Shown: positions 14,543 to 22,774, numbered from the stretch's first letter. The stretch: 27,961 nucleotides of DNA from an uncultured Acidimicrobiaceae bacterium (GCA_903919215.1 CAIXHI010000213.1:1-27961), one strand, 5' to 3'. Program-made: numbers and translations. Notes: generated by a model not told the origin, from the sequence alone.

Positions 14543-15810
14543 CGGCGCCACGTGGATACTGGCCCAGCCGTTGGCCGGGCGAGGATGGCGGTCCCACCCG
14601 TCGTCAGGCACCCATCGGCGGCGGTGGCCTCGGCCTGATCGGCAAGGGTGGCGGCGAGCTGGCTGTCACGTCGCGCCAGGCGATGGTGTCCACCATGGTC
14701 GTGTTGCGCGATCCGGGTGAGGTCTATTTGCTGTGCCACACAGGTGGCGACGCCGCGGTGTCGTGGGTGGAGCAGATCGATCCGATCACGCTGGAGACTG
14801 TGCGCCGGTCGCCTGATCTGCCGGGTGGCCCGACGTGGCCGGGTGGCCTCGCGTGCCATGCCAATGGCTCGATCTACGTCGCCTTCGGGCGCCACGTGCA
14901 TCGCCTCACCGCCGAGCTGGAGTTGCTGGCGTCGGCCCGTATGCCTCGCGAGCGCCCGTACAACAGTTTCGTGATCCTGCCCGACGGCCATCTGGCGACG
15001 AAGGATTTCGGCGGGCTGCGCGCGGGCCAGACCGAACCCGACGGGATCGGCGCGTCGGAGATGGTGATCCTGGAACCCGAGTTCCTCACCGAGGTGGCGC
15101 GCAAGGGAGTTCCCGAGCCCTCGATCGCGCGGCTCAGCGCCGATGGCAACGATCTCTACGTGGTCGGCGACACCAGCCTGTGGCGTATGCGCTGGGACGG
15201 TCAGTCGTTGTCGCTCGACTCGTCGTACCGTGCGGTGTATCGCACGTTGCCAGGGCAGACGTACGGCTGGGACGCCGTCATCGACTCGGGTGCAGCATGG
15301 TTCCTCGACAACGGTGCCGGCACCGAGCGCTACACCGGATCGTTCCGCGGTCTGGGTACCAGCCCCTCGCCGTTGCACCTCGTGCACGTCAACCTCTCCA
15401 CTGCGGATGTCATGCTCACCGAAGTGTGTGGCCTGCCCGGCGGTCTCGTTGCCAACCCGCCGGTACTCGACCCCGTGCGGCGGATGGTCGTGGCCTACGA
15501 CAGCGGTAACGGCATCGTCGCTGGCTTCCGCGTCGACGCGCGTGGTCGCACGTCACCGTTGTGGCAGAAGGAACTGAACCACGCCGCCCACCCGCTGCGC
15601 TTCCCCGATTCGGGTGAGCTGGTGCTGTGTGATTACGACCCGGTGAGGCGGATGGATCAAGTGGTCGTGGTCGACATCGAGACCGGCGACGAGTTGGCCC
15701 GCGCCGATACTGGCAGCCCGTTGCAGTCGGTGTTGTTCGGTGCGCCCGGTTTCGGTCGCGACTTCTACATGTGCTCGTTCACCACGGTCAGCCGCTTCGA
15801 GGTCGTGTAG
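14539..15810 (+). CDS. Predicted beta-propeller protein of unknown function
   Basis: 423 residues from GTG at 14539, four bases into the sulfatase stop. Gly-rich blades recur as strand-turn-strand units (GSIYVAFGRHVHRL, NDLYVVGDTSLWRMRWD, MVVAYDSGNGIVAGFRVD) in the manner of NHL/SMP-30/strictosidine synthase propellers. I do not recognise the family. No signal peptide. It is the last gene of the seven-gene operon, and its TAG abuts the TAG of the convergent anti-sigma gene with no gap. It could be a lactonase- or esterase-like enzyme or a binding protein for the sulfatase product; this is inference. Confidence 0.75.
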   Translation: MTAPRGYWPSRWPGEDGGPTRRQAPIGGGGLGLIGKGGGELAVTSRQAMVSTMVVLRDPGEVYLLCHTGGDAAVSWVEQIDPITLETVRRSPDLPGGPTWPGGLACHANGSIYVAFGRHVHRLTAELELLASARMPRERPYNSFVILPDGHLATKDFGGLRAGQTEPDGIGASEMVILEPEFLTEVARKGVPEPSIARLSADGNDLYVVGDTSLWRMRWDGQSLSLDSSYRAVYRTLPGQTYGWDAVIDSGAAWFLDNGAGTERYTGSFRGLGTSPSPLHLVHVNLSTADVMLTEVCGLPGGLVANPPVLDPVRRMVVAYDSGNGIVAGFRVDARGRTSPLWQKELNHAAHPLRFPDSGELVLCDYDPVRRMDQVVVVDIETGDELARADTGSPLQSVLFGAPGFGRDFYMCSFTTVSRFEVV

Positions 15811-16455
15811 CTACATCGCTTGCTGGTCGGCATTGTCGTGGACCACATGAAGCGGGTTGCGGCGGTCGTGCTCGGCGGCAGGCGCGCGGTGGGCGGGTAT
15901 CGCCAGCAACCAGATCAGCACCACGCTGATCAGCTCCGGCAGGTGTGATGCCTCGTTGACGAGTGGCACGGTTCCGTTGGCGAGGTCGACCACGGCGGTG
16001 ACCAGTAACGCCCCGGCGAGTACCGCGGCGACCGGCAGCACCGTGCGGGCCCGGGCCGGACGAACCGCGGCGACGAGTAGTGCCACGGCGTAGGCAACGC
16101 TGAAAGCGCCCAGGTGGCGAGCATCGTGGACGTTGGCCTCACCGTCGCCGAGCACCAGTGCCGGGACGGAAGTGACGACGATCTCGATCGCGACAACGAT
16201 CAGCAGCGCTCGCACCATGCTCCACTTACCAGCCCGGTCGAGCAGCGCCGCCGTCTTGGCCATACGCCGCGACAGGTCGGGCATCTCCACTGCGGGCCGA
16301 ACCACCAGCCGACGCCGACTGCCCTCGATCGCCGCCGCGAACGTGCTGCAGGCGGCGCAACGCGCGAGGTGCGCGTCGACGAGTCGCTCGTCGATCCCGG
16401 GGTCCTCGCCATCGGCCCGGGCGGAAATGGCGTCCTGCCAGCGTTCGCAGCCCAT
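15811..16455 (-). CDS. Membrane anti-sigma factor with zinc-finger (ZAS) domain
   Basis: 214 residues. The N-terminal ZAS domain carries His29-x3-Cys33-x2-Cys36 (VDAHLARCAAC), preceded by Cys3. Four predicted membrane helices follow (about 81-103, 114-131, 138-158, 172-187), and the tail is charged and cytoplasmic. It should hold the divergently encoded ECF sigma factor (start 16533) inactive until a stress signal. ZAS domains often sense thiol oxidation or transmembrane signals, but which is unclear here. Head-to-head arrangement with the sigma gene is less common than the usual co-directional operon. Convergent with the propeller gene with zero gap. Confidence 0.87.
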   Translation of the reverse strand: MGCERWQDAISARADGEDPGIDERLVDAHLARCAACSTFAAAIEGSRRRLVVRPAVEMPDLSRRMAKTAALLDRAGKWSMVRALLIVVAIEIVVTSVPALVLGDGEANVHDARHLGAFSVAYAVALLVAAVRPARARTVLPVAAVLAGALLVTAVVDLANGTVPLVNEASHLPELISVVLIWLLAIPAHRAPAAEHDRRNPLHVVHDNADQQAM

Positions 16456-16532
16456 ACGTTTCAGGTCGCTCCTCGGCCCGTTTCGGTTCCCGATGCATGC
16501 AAGCAGGGGTAGTTGCTTGGCAGACTAGGGGA

Positions 16533-17057
16533 GTGAGTGAGCGAGACCCCCTGCGGATGCTGCTGGAAGCGGCGCGTGAAGGTGATGACCACGCCGTGCG
16601 TGAGCTCGTCGCCAGCACTCAGCCGTTGGTGTGGCGGCTGTGCTCGGTACTCGGTTCTCCCGGCGAGGAAGAAGATCTGGTGCAGGAGACCTACCTGCGC
16701 GCGTTCCGTTCGCTCGACTCATATCGCGGCGATGCCCCGGTGCGGTCGTGGTTGCTGTCCATCGGCCGCCATGTCTGTGCCGACCATGTGCGTCGGCGCA
16801 TGCGGCAGCGCCGGCTTGTCGAGCGCATCACACGCACGACGGCCACCGATGTCGCACCTGATCACGAATCGGTTGCACAGTTGCTGCTGGGGTTGTTGCC
16901 CGAACAGCGTGAAGCATTCGAGCTCACGCAGTTGGTCGGGCTCTCGTACGAGGATGCTGCCGAGGTCATGCAGTGCCCGATCGGCACCGTGCGTTCACGG
17001 GTCGCTCGTGCACGTGCAGCACTGCTCGACGCCGTGCAGGCCACCCAAGCCGTCTGA
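16533..17057 (+). CDS. ECF-type RNA polymerase sigma factor
   Basis: 174 residues. Sigma region 2 runs over about 12-92 with EEDLVQETYLRAFRSLDSYRG and the DNA-melting WLLSIGRHVCADHVRRR segment, and region 4 over about 115-165 with LPEQREAFELTQLVGLSYEDAAEVMQCPIGTVRSRVARAR as its helix-turn-helix. The start is taken as GTG 16533; ATG 16557 is an alternative that loses only eight residues. CAGACT, six bases before the GTG, could be a leaderless -10. The 77-bp gap to the anti-sigma start must hold promoters of both. Target genes are unknown. Confidence 0.92.
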   Translation: MSERDPLRMLLEAAREGDDHAVRELVASTQPLVWRLCSVLGSPGEEEDLVQETYLRAFRSLDSYRGDAPVRSWLLSIGRHVCADHVRRRMRQRRLVERITRTTATDVAPDHESVAQLLLGLLPEQREAFELTQLVGLSYEDAAEVMQCPIGTVRSRVARARAALLDAVQATQAV

Positions 17058-17095
17058 GTCAACGGCGGGCAGCGGCTGATACAGGCCGCGAACCG

Positions 17096-17101
17096 TAGGA
17101 T
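17096..17101 (+). promoter_or_regulatory. Candidate -10 box (TAGGAT), leaderless start for the crotonase
   Basis: TAGGAT ends six bases before the ATG at 17108. No Shine-Dalgarno is seen, and no convincing -35. The same spacing occurs at other leading genes of this window. Confidence 0.4.
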
Positions 17102-17107
17102 CTGCCT

Positions 17108-17866
17108 ATGACTGCGCTATTGGTGGAGACCATCCGTGACGAGCACGTACTCGTCATCTCGCTGTGTCGTGAGGACAAGCGCAACGCGATCAACCGCGCA
17201 TTGGCGTTCGAGATTGATGCTGCCTTGAATGAACTCGACGACGACCCCGACCTGTGGGCCGGAGTCCTCACCGGCACGCCGAAGGTGTTCTCGGCGGGCA
17301 GCGACATCGCCGCTCGCGAGGATTACAACACGCCACGCGGCGGCGAGTACGGCATCATTCGCCGCTCACGCCGCAAGCCACTGATCGCCGCGGTCGAAGG
17401 TCCGGCGCTGGGCGGCGGGCTGGAGATCGCGTTGGCCTGCGACCTGGTGGTGGCCGCTCGCACCGCGCGGTTCGGGCTGCCCGAGGTGCGTCGCGGGCTG
17501 GTGCCCACGTCGGCCGGTCTGTTTCGTGCACCGCACACGTTCCCGCTCAACCTCGCGCGGGAGCTCATCCTGGTCGGCGACCCGATCAGTGCCGAACGGG
17601 CCCACGCGGCTGGCTTCGTCAACGCGCTCACCGACGAAGGTGGTGCGCTCGCCGCCGCCGTGGCGCTGGCGAAACGCATCTGCCTCAACGGCCCCGTTGC
17701 GGTCCAGGCATGTGTCGCGGCGATCAACGGCCAGCTGGCCGCCGGCGACGCTGCGGGCTGGGCTGCCACCCAGGTGGCGATGGATGCGATCCTCGCCTCG
17801 GAGGACATGCAGGAGGGTATTCAGGCCTTCTTCGACAAGCGGCCACCCCAGTGGCGTGGCCAATAG
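17108..17866 (+). CDS. Enoyl-CoA hydratase/isomerase family protein (crotonase)
   Basis: 252 residues of the crotonase fold. The oxyanion-hole strands are FSAGSDI (61-67) and GPALGGGLE (98-106). Both acidic residues used by true hydratases are present, Glu106 (GGGLE) and Glu126 (GLPE), so a 2-enoyl-CoA hydratase activity is credible. It would add water to an enoyl-CoA in fatty or steroid side-chain beta-oxidation. The gap to the sigma gene is 50 bases, with its own -10 candidate. It is followed by an unrelated signalling gene, so it is probably a single-gene unit. Confidence 0.92.
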   Translation: MTALLVETIRDEHVLVISLCREDKRNAINRALAFEIDAALNELDDDPDLWAGVLTGTPKVFSAGSDIAAREDYNTPRGGEYGIIRRSRRKPLIAAVEGPALGGGLEIALACDLVVAARTARFGLPEVRRGLVPTSAGLFRAPHTFPLNLARELILVGDPISAERAHAAGFVNALTDEGGALAAAVALAKRICLNGPVAVQACVAAINGQLAAGDAAGWAATQVAMDAILASEDMQEGIQAFFDKRPPQWRGQ

Positions 17867-17937
17867 GGTTCAAGTCGAAGGGCTCTACTCGCGGCAGGAA
17901 GCGGGTCTAGTCTGAGAGCGCAGGACGGGGGCCCGGC

Positions 17938-19548
17938 ATGAAAATCCATGTGGAGACAACGAACACAAGCGATGGGGCGTCCGCCCCGGAGATTGTCGTA
18001 GGCATCGGTTCGTCGGCGGGTGGGCTGCAGGCACTCACCGAAGTTCTCGCGGCGCTGCAGCCCGGCGGAGCGGTGGCGTTCATTGTTGCCCAGCATCTGT
18101 CGCCTGAGCGCCCCAGCGTGCTCGTCGAGCTGCTCGGCCGGGCCACGCGCCTCCCCGTCAGCCATGCCGTGGATGGTGCGGAGCTCCGGGCCGGAGCGGT
18201 TGTCGTCTGCCCGCCTGGGTGCGATGTTTTGCTCGTCGGCACCACGCTTCGCGTGGTGCCTGCCCCCGAGCGCATCGCTCCCAGCCCCAGCATCGATGTG
18301 TTGTTCGAATCGATCGCCGAGCAACGGGGTGCAGCGGGCGTGGCCGTCGTGCTGTCGGGCACCGGTGTCGATGGCTCGCAGGGTATGCGCTCATTACGTG
18401 CGCTGGGCGGCCTGGCGTTCGCGCAGTCGTCCGAATCGGCACGGTTCGACTCGATGCCGCGGGCCGCGGTTGCACTCGGCGGTGCCGACCTCGTGCTCTC
18501 TGCAGCAGAGATCGGCGCTCGGCTGTCCGCCCTGGGCACTGCTGGAACCTGGCAGGGGGAGGCACTGCCCGAGCCCGAAACGCTGGCGCTCACCACCGTG
18601 GCAGTGAGGCTGAAGAAGGCACTCGGTATCGACTTCTCTCACTACAAGGAATCCACCCTGCGGCGACAGATCCAGCGGCGAATGGCGATCCGCAACGTTG
18701 CCACGATCGAGGACTACCTGCCGATTCTCGCGGCCGATCCTGAAGAGGCGCAATACCTGGCGCGCCATCTGTTGGTGACCGTCACTTCCTTCTTCCGTGA
18801 TGGTCAGGCGTTCGAGGCGTTGGCCGAGCAACTGGCGATCATGGTGAACGCGCGTACGTCCGAAAAGCCGCTCCGTGTGTGGGTCCCCGGGTGTGCGACC
18901 GGTGAAGAGGTGTACTCAGTCGCGATGCTGTGCAGCGAGGCCTTGGGCCGACCGCTGCAACTCGATCGTCACCTGAAGATCTTCGGCACCGACATCGACG
19001 ATGCCAGCCTGAAGGTCGCTCGCCGTGGTCTGTACCCCTTGTCGGCCGCCGAACGGATCCCCGACGAACTCCGCGCGGTCTACACGCGTGAATCGGCCGC
19101 CGGCGTGGAGATTGCGACTGAACTTCGCGACTGCGTGGTGTTCGCTCGGCACAACGTGGGGGAGAGCCCCCCATTCCCGCGAATCGATCTCGTTTCGTTC
19201 CGCAACACCATGATCTACTTCACGGCTCCCTTGCAGGACCGGGCGCTTGAGTACGTGAGCCACTCGCTGGTGCCCGGCGGGCTGCTCTTCCTCGGTCGCT
19301 CTGAAGCATTGGGTGCAGCCGGTGTCGGCTTCCGCGCCCTCGACGCCGGGCACAAGATCTTTGAGCGCGTCACCAACGACGTGGTGAGGGCGGCCCCCTC
19401 GACGATGGTGCCGACCCTGCTGCCGACCTTCTCGCCGCGGTCCCTGCGACACGTACCGCCCCCCCCCTGCCGAGGAGTTAGAACAGCACGTGCCGTTGCT
19501 CGAAGCGCTGGTGCGGTCGTTCGCCGGCCCGGGTCTGGTGCTGGATGA
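17938..19548 (+). CDS. CheB-CheR portion of a split CheB-CheR-PAS-GGDEF-EAL protein
   Basis: 536 codons as read. The CheB methylesterase domain (about 17-195) has the full triad Ser26 (GSSAGG), His53 (AQHLSP) and Asp145 (GTGVDG). The CheR methyltransferase domain (about 225-480) has the SAM motif GCATGEE (318-324) and RNTMIYF. There is no receiver domain. After codon 507 the reading frame enters a run of nine C (19459-19467) and then reads 26 Arg/Ala/Gly-rich residues to a stop at 19548, unlike anything expected. Deleting one C joins this frame to the next one and gives a single protein of 1530 residues (17938-22531). Whether it is a sequencing error, a phase-variable tract or slippage is open. 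The start ATG 17938 lacks a strong ribosome site. Confidence 0.85.
   Translation: MKIHVETTNTSDGASAPEIVVGIGSSAGGLQALTEVLAALQPGGAVAFIVAQHLSPERPSVLVELLGRATRLPVSHAVDGAELRAGAVVVCPPGCDVLLVGTTLRVVPAPERIAPSPSIDVLFESIAEQRGAAGVAVVLSGTGVDGSQGMRSLRALGGLAFAQSSESARFDSMPRAAVALGGADLVLSAAEIGARLSALGTAGTWQGEALPEPETLALTTVAVRLKKALGIDFSHYKESTLRRQIQRRMAIRNVATIEDYLPILAADPEEAQYLARHLLVTVTSFFRDGQAFEALAEQLAIMVNARTSEKPLRVWVPGCATGEEVYSVAMLCSEALGRPLQLDRHLKIFGTDIDDASLKVARRGLYPLSAAERIPDELRAVYTRESAAGVEIATELRDCVVFARHNVGESPPFPRIDLVSFRNTMIYFTAPLQDRALEYVSHSLVPGGLLFLGRSEALGAAGVGFRALDAGHKIFERVTNDVVRAAPSTMVPTLLPTFSPRSLRHVPPPPCRGVRTARAVARSAGAVVRRPGSGAG
19459..19467. repeat. C9 homopolymer at the frameshift between CheB-CheR and PAS-GGDEF-EAL
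   Basis: Nine consecutive C. With nine, the frame shifts and ends at 19548; with eight, translation continues in the frame of the downstream 1013-codon section without a stop. The only other notable C tract in a gene here is C7 in the intact MBL gene. Homopolymers of this size slip during replication and are a frequent sequencing-error site. Confidence 0.85.
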
Positions 19549-22531
19549 GCAACTCGACCTTGCGGAAGTCGTCGGCGACGTAACGCAGTTCTGTCGCGTG
19601 CCCGAAGGTCGTCGGTCCTCGTCGGCGTTGTCGTTCCTGCGGAAGGAACTGCAGGCCGAGGCGCGCTCTCTGCTGCTGCTGCTCGGCTCGAACGACAGCA
19701 CGGTGATCGGACGTGTGCTCCGCATGGAGTCGTCCACTCGCGCTGTACGACTTGAAGCACGGGCGCTGCAGGTGGGCGCACGCCGGCTCTCGGTGTTGTC
19801 CTTCATCGAGATCGACGAAGCGGCGCAGGACGCCGACGCGCAACACGTACCGACCGACCGCGACAGCCGCCTGGAACGCGAACTTGAGCGACTGGAACGC
19901 GATCTCAGTGCAGCGCAGGATTCCCTGCAACAAACGGTGGCCGAGCTGGAGTCCGCCAACGAAGAGCTGGAGACCTCGTCGGAGGAGTTGCAGGCCGCCT
20001 CGGAGGAGCTGCAAGCCTCGAACGAGGAGCTCGAGGCCTCGAACGAGGAGCTGGAGGCGACGAACGAGGAACTCATCGCGGTGAACCAGATGTTGCGCGT
20101 GGGCAATGACGAGCAGACCTCGCTCAACACAGATCTGTTGAACATCCAGAATGCATCGAACCAGGGACTGGTGATCGTCGACATCGACCTGCGGGTCACG
20201 CGTTTCACGACGATTGCTGGCCGCTTGTTCGGGTTGCTGGACAGCGATATCGGATCGAGCCTGCTCTCGGTGCCCAGCACCCTGCCCATTCCGGATCTGG
20301 ATTCGGTGCTGCGCTCTGTGGTCCGTACTGGCGAACGCCGCACGTTGGAGGCCTCCGGCCCCGATCGGTCGTATCTCATCAACGTCGTGCCGTACCTCGC
20401 TGTAAACGGCGATCGCCGTGGGGCGGTGCTGACGCTCACCGACGTCACCGAACTCGTCCGTTTGCGCACCGCCGCCGAGTCTGCCCTGGCCGACTTCACC
20501 CTGGTCGCCAACTCCCTGGAAGAGGTCGTGTGGAAACGCGACTCCGCGATGACCCGCTTGCTCTACATCAACGATCGCGTGCTGGATGTCACGGGGTGGT
20601 CGGCCGCGGAGCTCATGGAGAACCCGCAGTTACTCGATGATGCCATCATCGCGGAGGACCGCGAACGCGTCACCGCAGCGCGTGCGGCAATCAATGAGGG
20701 GTGGTCGGTGGAGTACCGGGCCACCGTGCGTGACGGGCGCACACGTTCCTTTCGCGAGTCGGCGGCGACGGTTTCCACAGGTGTTGACCCGATGGTGGTG
20801 GGCACGATCAGTGATATCTCCGAACGGGTGGCATCGCAGAGCGAGGCGAGCGATCTCTCGCTCGTGTTCGGCGCGGTGTACGACACCAAGGCCTTCGGCA
20901 TCGCGGTGCTCGACGCCGAAGCCAGGGTCGTCATGACGAACGACGCGTTCTGCGGACTCGTCGGATACGAGCGGGCATCGATTCTGGGACGACCGATCTT
21001 CGCGTTCGGGCACGCTGAAGAACGCGAGTTGGCCGACGTGTGCGTCGGGAGACTCGATCCGCACAACGAAGATGTTTCCCCGACGACACACCACCTCGTT
21101 CGCAGCGATGGCCGGTCCCTGTGGGTGGCGCTCGACATCCGTCGGTTGTCGCGTCCGGTCGGCGACTCGATCGCCTTCGTGATCATGCAGGACGTCACGC
21201 TGTTGCACGAGCGCACCGAGCGGCTGACTCGGCAGGCACGTTTCGACGAGTCGGGCACGGGGCTGTTGAACCGGGTGGCGTTCCGCAGCGAACTCGGGCG
21301 CGTCGCCGCCCACGCCGACCGGTCTGGTCGCCCTCTGGCACTCGTGTGGATGGATATCGATCACTTCAAGGAGATCAACGATCAACACGGCCACGCCGCC
21401 GGCGACACCGTCCTGCGGGCCGTGGCCGAGCGGTTGAAGGCTGGCACCCGGGCGGACGACGTCATCGGCCGCCTCGGTGGGGATGAGTTCGGTCTGGTGA
21501 TCACGGAGTTCGACAGCACCGCAGAGGTCGAGGTGGTGCTGGCCCGGCTATTGGAGGACATCGCCGAGCCGATCAATGTCGGCGAATCCGTGGTGTCCGT
21601 GCACGCCAGTTTCGGCGTGGCATTCTTCCCATCGGATGCGCACGACATCGAATCGCTGATGCGTTCTGCCGACGCAGCGATGTACGTCGCCAAGACAGAG
21701 GGGGGCCACTCCTTCAGCTACTTCACCGCCGAGCTCAATGCGTTGGCCGACGAGCGGCGGGTGATGCGGGCAGCCATCACCGATGCGATCGCTGCGGGGA
21801 ATTTCGAGCTCTACTTCCAACCGGTCATTGCTGTCGCCGACGGCTCGCTCTGCAAGGTGGAAGCGCTCATGCGCTGGAATCGGGCCGATCGACTGGTGAC
21901 GGCACACGAGTTCATCTCCTTCGCCGAGGAGAGTGGGCAAATTCGCGAGTTCGGCCCGCTCACATTTGCTCTGCTGCGCGCCGATCTGGAGGTGTTGCGC
22001 GCCGCCGGGCTGGGCGACCTCGCCGTCGCGATCAACCTGTCGGCGACGCAACTGGAGGACCGCTTCCTCGCCGATCAGTTGTCTGGCTGGCCGACCGCGT
22101 CAGGCCTCGAAGGGCTGGTGATCGAAGTCATCGAATCGGTGTTCCTCCCCGAACGTGCCCGAGCGATGGCGGTGCTTCGGGCGATGGAAGCGCACGGTGC
22201 CCGTTTGTCGATCGACGATTTCGGATCGGGATTCTCCAACCTGCGGTTGTTGCAGTCCTTGTCACCGTCGTTCGTGAAACTGGACCGCACGTTCCTCGGC
22301 GTCGCGGGCAGCGACGATCGGCGTCGCATGCTGCTGCGCGCAGCGATCGACATTGCCCATTCTGTCGGTGCCAAGGTGGTGGCGGAGGGGATCGAGACAC
22401 CGGAACAACTGGCGCTCGTCAGAGAGCTCGGCGTCGAGTACACGCAGGGCTACCTGATCGCCCATCCGATGCCGCTCACTGCGCTGATCGAATGGATCGC
22501 CGCCAGAAACGCAGCGCCACCGACCGGCTGA
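19490..22531 (+). CDS. PAS-GGDEF-EAL portion of the split protein (c-di-GMP synthesis and hydrolysis)
   Basis: Frame open for 1013 codons from the GTG at 19490. It includes a coiled coil (about 125-205, repeating EELEASNEELEA-type heptads) as found in CheB-CheR-PAS proteins, three PAS domains (about 220-325, 330-440, 450-570), GGDEF (about 585-740) and EAL (about 750-1005). GGDEF is intact (RLGGDEF) with an RxxD inhibition site (RADD) five residues before it. EAL is intact: EALMRW, INLSATQL, IEVIES, DDFGSG, VKLDR, AEGIET and QGY. So both a diguanylate cyclase and a phosphodiesterase could be active. GTG 19490 follows a GAGGAG 12 bases upstream, a weak start. The frame is also open back to the C9 tract, so it more likely is the C-terminal part of one protein. 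Confidence 0.85.
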   Translation: MPLLEALVRSFAGPGLVLDEQLDLAEVVGDVTQFCRVPEGRRSSSALSFLRKELQAEARSLLLLLGSNDSTVIGRVLRMESSTRAVRLEARALQVGARRLSVLSFIEIDEAAQDADAQHVPTDRDSRLERELERLERDLSAAQDSLQQTVAELESANEELETSSEELQAASEELQASNEELEASNEELEATNEELIAVNQMLRVGNDEQTSLNTDLLNIQNASNQGLVIVDIDLRVTRFTTIAGRLFGLLDSDIGSSLLSVPSTLPIPDLDSVLRSVVRTGERRTLEASGPDRSYLINVVPYLAVNGDRRGAVLTLTDVTELVRLRTAAESALADFTLVANSLEEVVWKRDSAMTRLLYINDRVLDVTGWSAAELMENPQLLDDAIIAEDRERVTAARAAINEGWSVEYRATVRDGRTRSFRESAATVSTGVDPMVVGTISDISERVASQSEASDLSLVFGAVYDTKAFGIAVLDAEARVVMTNDAFCGLVGYERASILGRPIFAFGHAEERELADVCVGRLDPHNEDVSPTTHHLVRSDGRSLWVALDIRRLSRPVGDSIAFVIMQDVTLLHERTERLTRQARFDESGTGLLNRVAFRSELGRVAAHADRSGRPLALVWMDIDHFKEINDQHGHAAGDTVLRAVAERLKAGTRADDVIGRLGGDEFGLVITEFDSTAEVEVVLARLLEDIAEPINVGESVVSVHASFGVAFFPSDAHDIESLMRSADAAMYVAKTEGGHSFSYFTAELNALADERRVMRAAITDAIAAGNFELYFQPVIAVADGSLCKVEALMRWNRADRLVTAHEFISFAEESGQIREFGPLTFALLRADLEVLRAAGLGDLAVAINLSATQLEDRFLADQLSGWPTASGLEGLVIEVIESVFLPERARAMAVLRAMEAHGARLSIDDFGSGFSNLRLLQSLSPSFVKLDRTFLGVAGSDDRRRMLLRAAIDIAHSVGAKVVAEGIETPEQLALVRELGVEYTQGYLIAHPMPLTALIEWIAARNAAPPTG

Positions 22532-22534
22532 GGG

Positions 22535-22768
22535 TCAGTCGTTGTCGAGTTTGTCGACCAGCTTGTGCGCTGCGTCGGCGAGGTGGCCCTTGACGCCCTT
22601 GTGCTCGGCCTTGTCGGCGGCGATCTCCAGTTCGGCATCGACCAGACCGAGCGTTGCCCGGTAGCCGTCGATTAGACCGATCTTGCCGTCGTGGTCGGCG
22701 TCGAAGGTCTCGATCTCCAATGCGTCGTCGTCGTCGCTCGGGATGGGTGTGCCTTCGTCGTTCGCCAT
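22535..22768 (-). CDS. Small EF-hand-like protein
   Basis: 77 residues, very acidic (DDDDALEIE) with one 12-residue loop DADHDGKIGLID (about 23-34), matching the DxDxDGxIxxxD calcium-binding pattern, then a Lys/Ala/His-rich amphipathic helix (about 45-77). No signal peptide or membrane segment, so probably cytosolic. One EF-hand alone usually pairs in a dimer. It converges on the GGDEF-EAL gene with three bases between the stops. CATACT (22780-22775) lies six bases before its ATG. A hypothetical function; calcium binding is inference. Confidence 0.75.
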   Translation of the reverse strand: MANDEGTPIPSDDDDALEIETFDADHDGKIGLIDGYRATLGLVDAELEIAADKAEHKGVKGHLADAAHKLVDKLDND

Positions 22769-22774
22769 GCCGTC

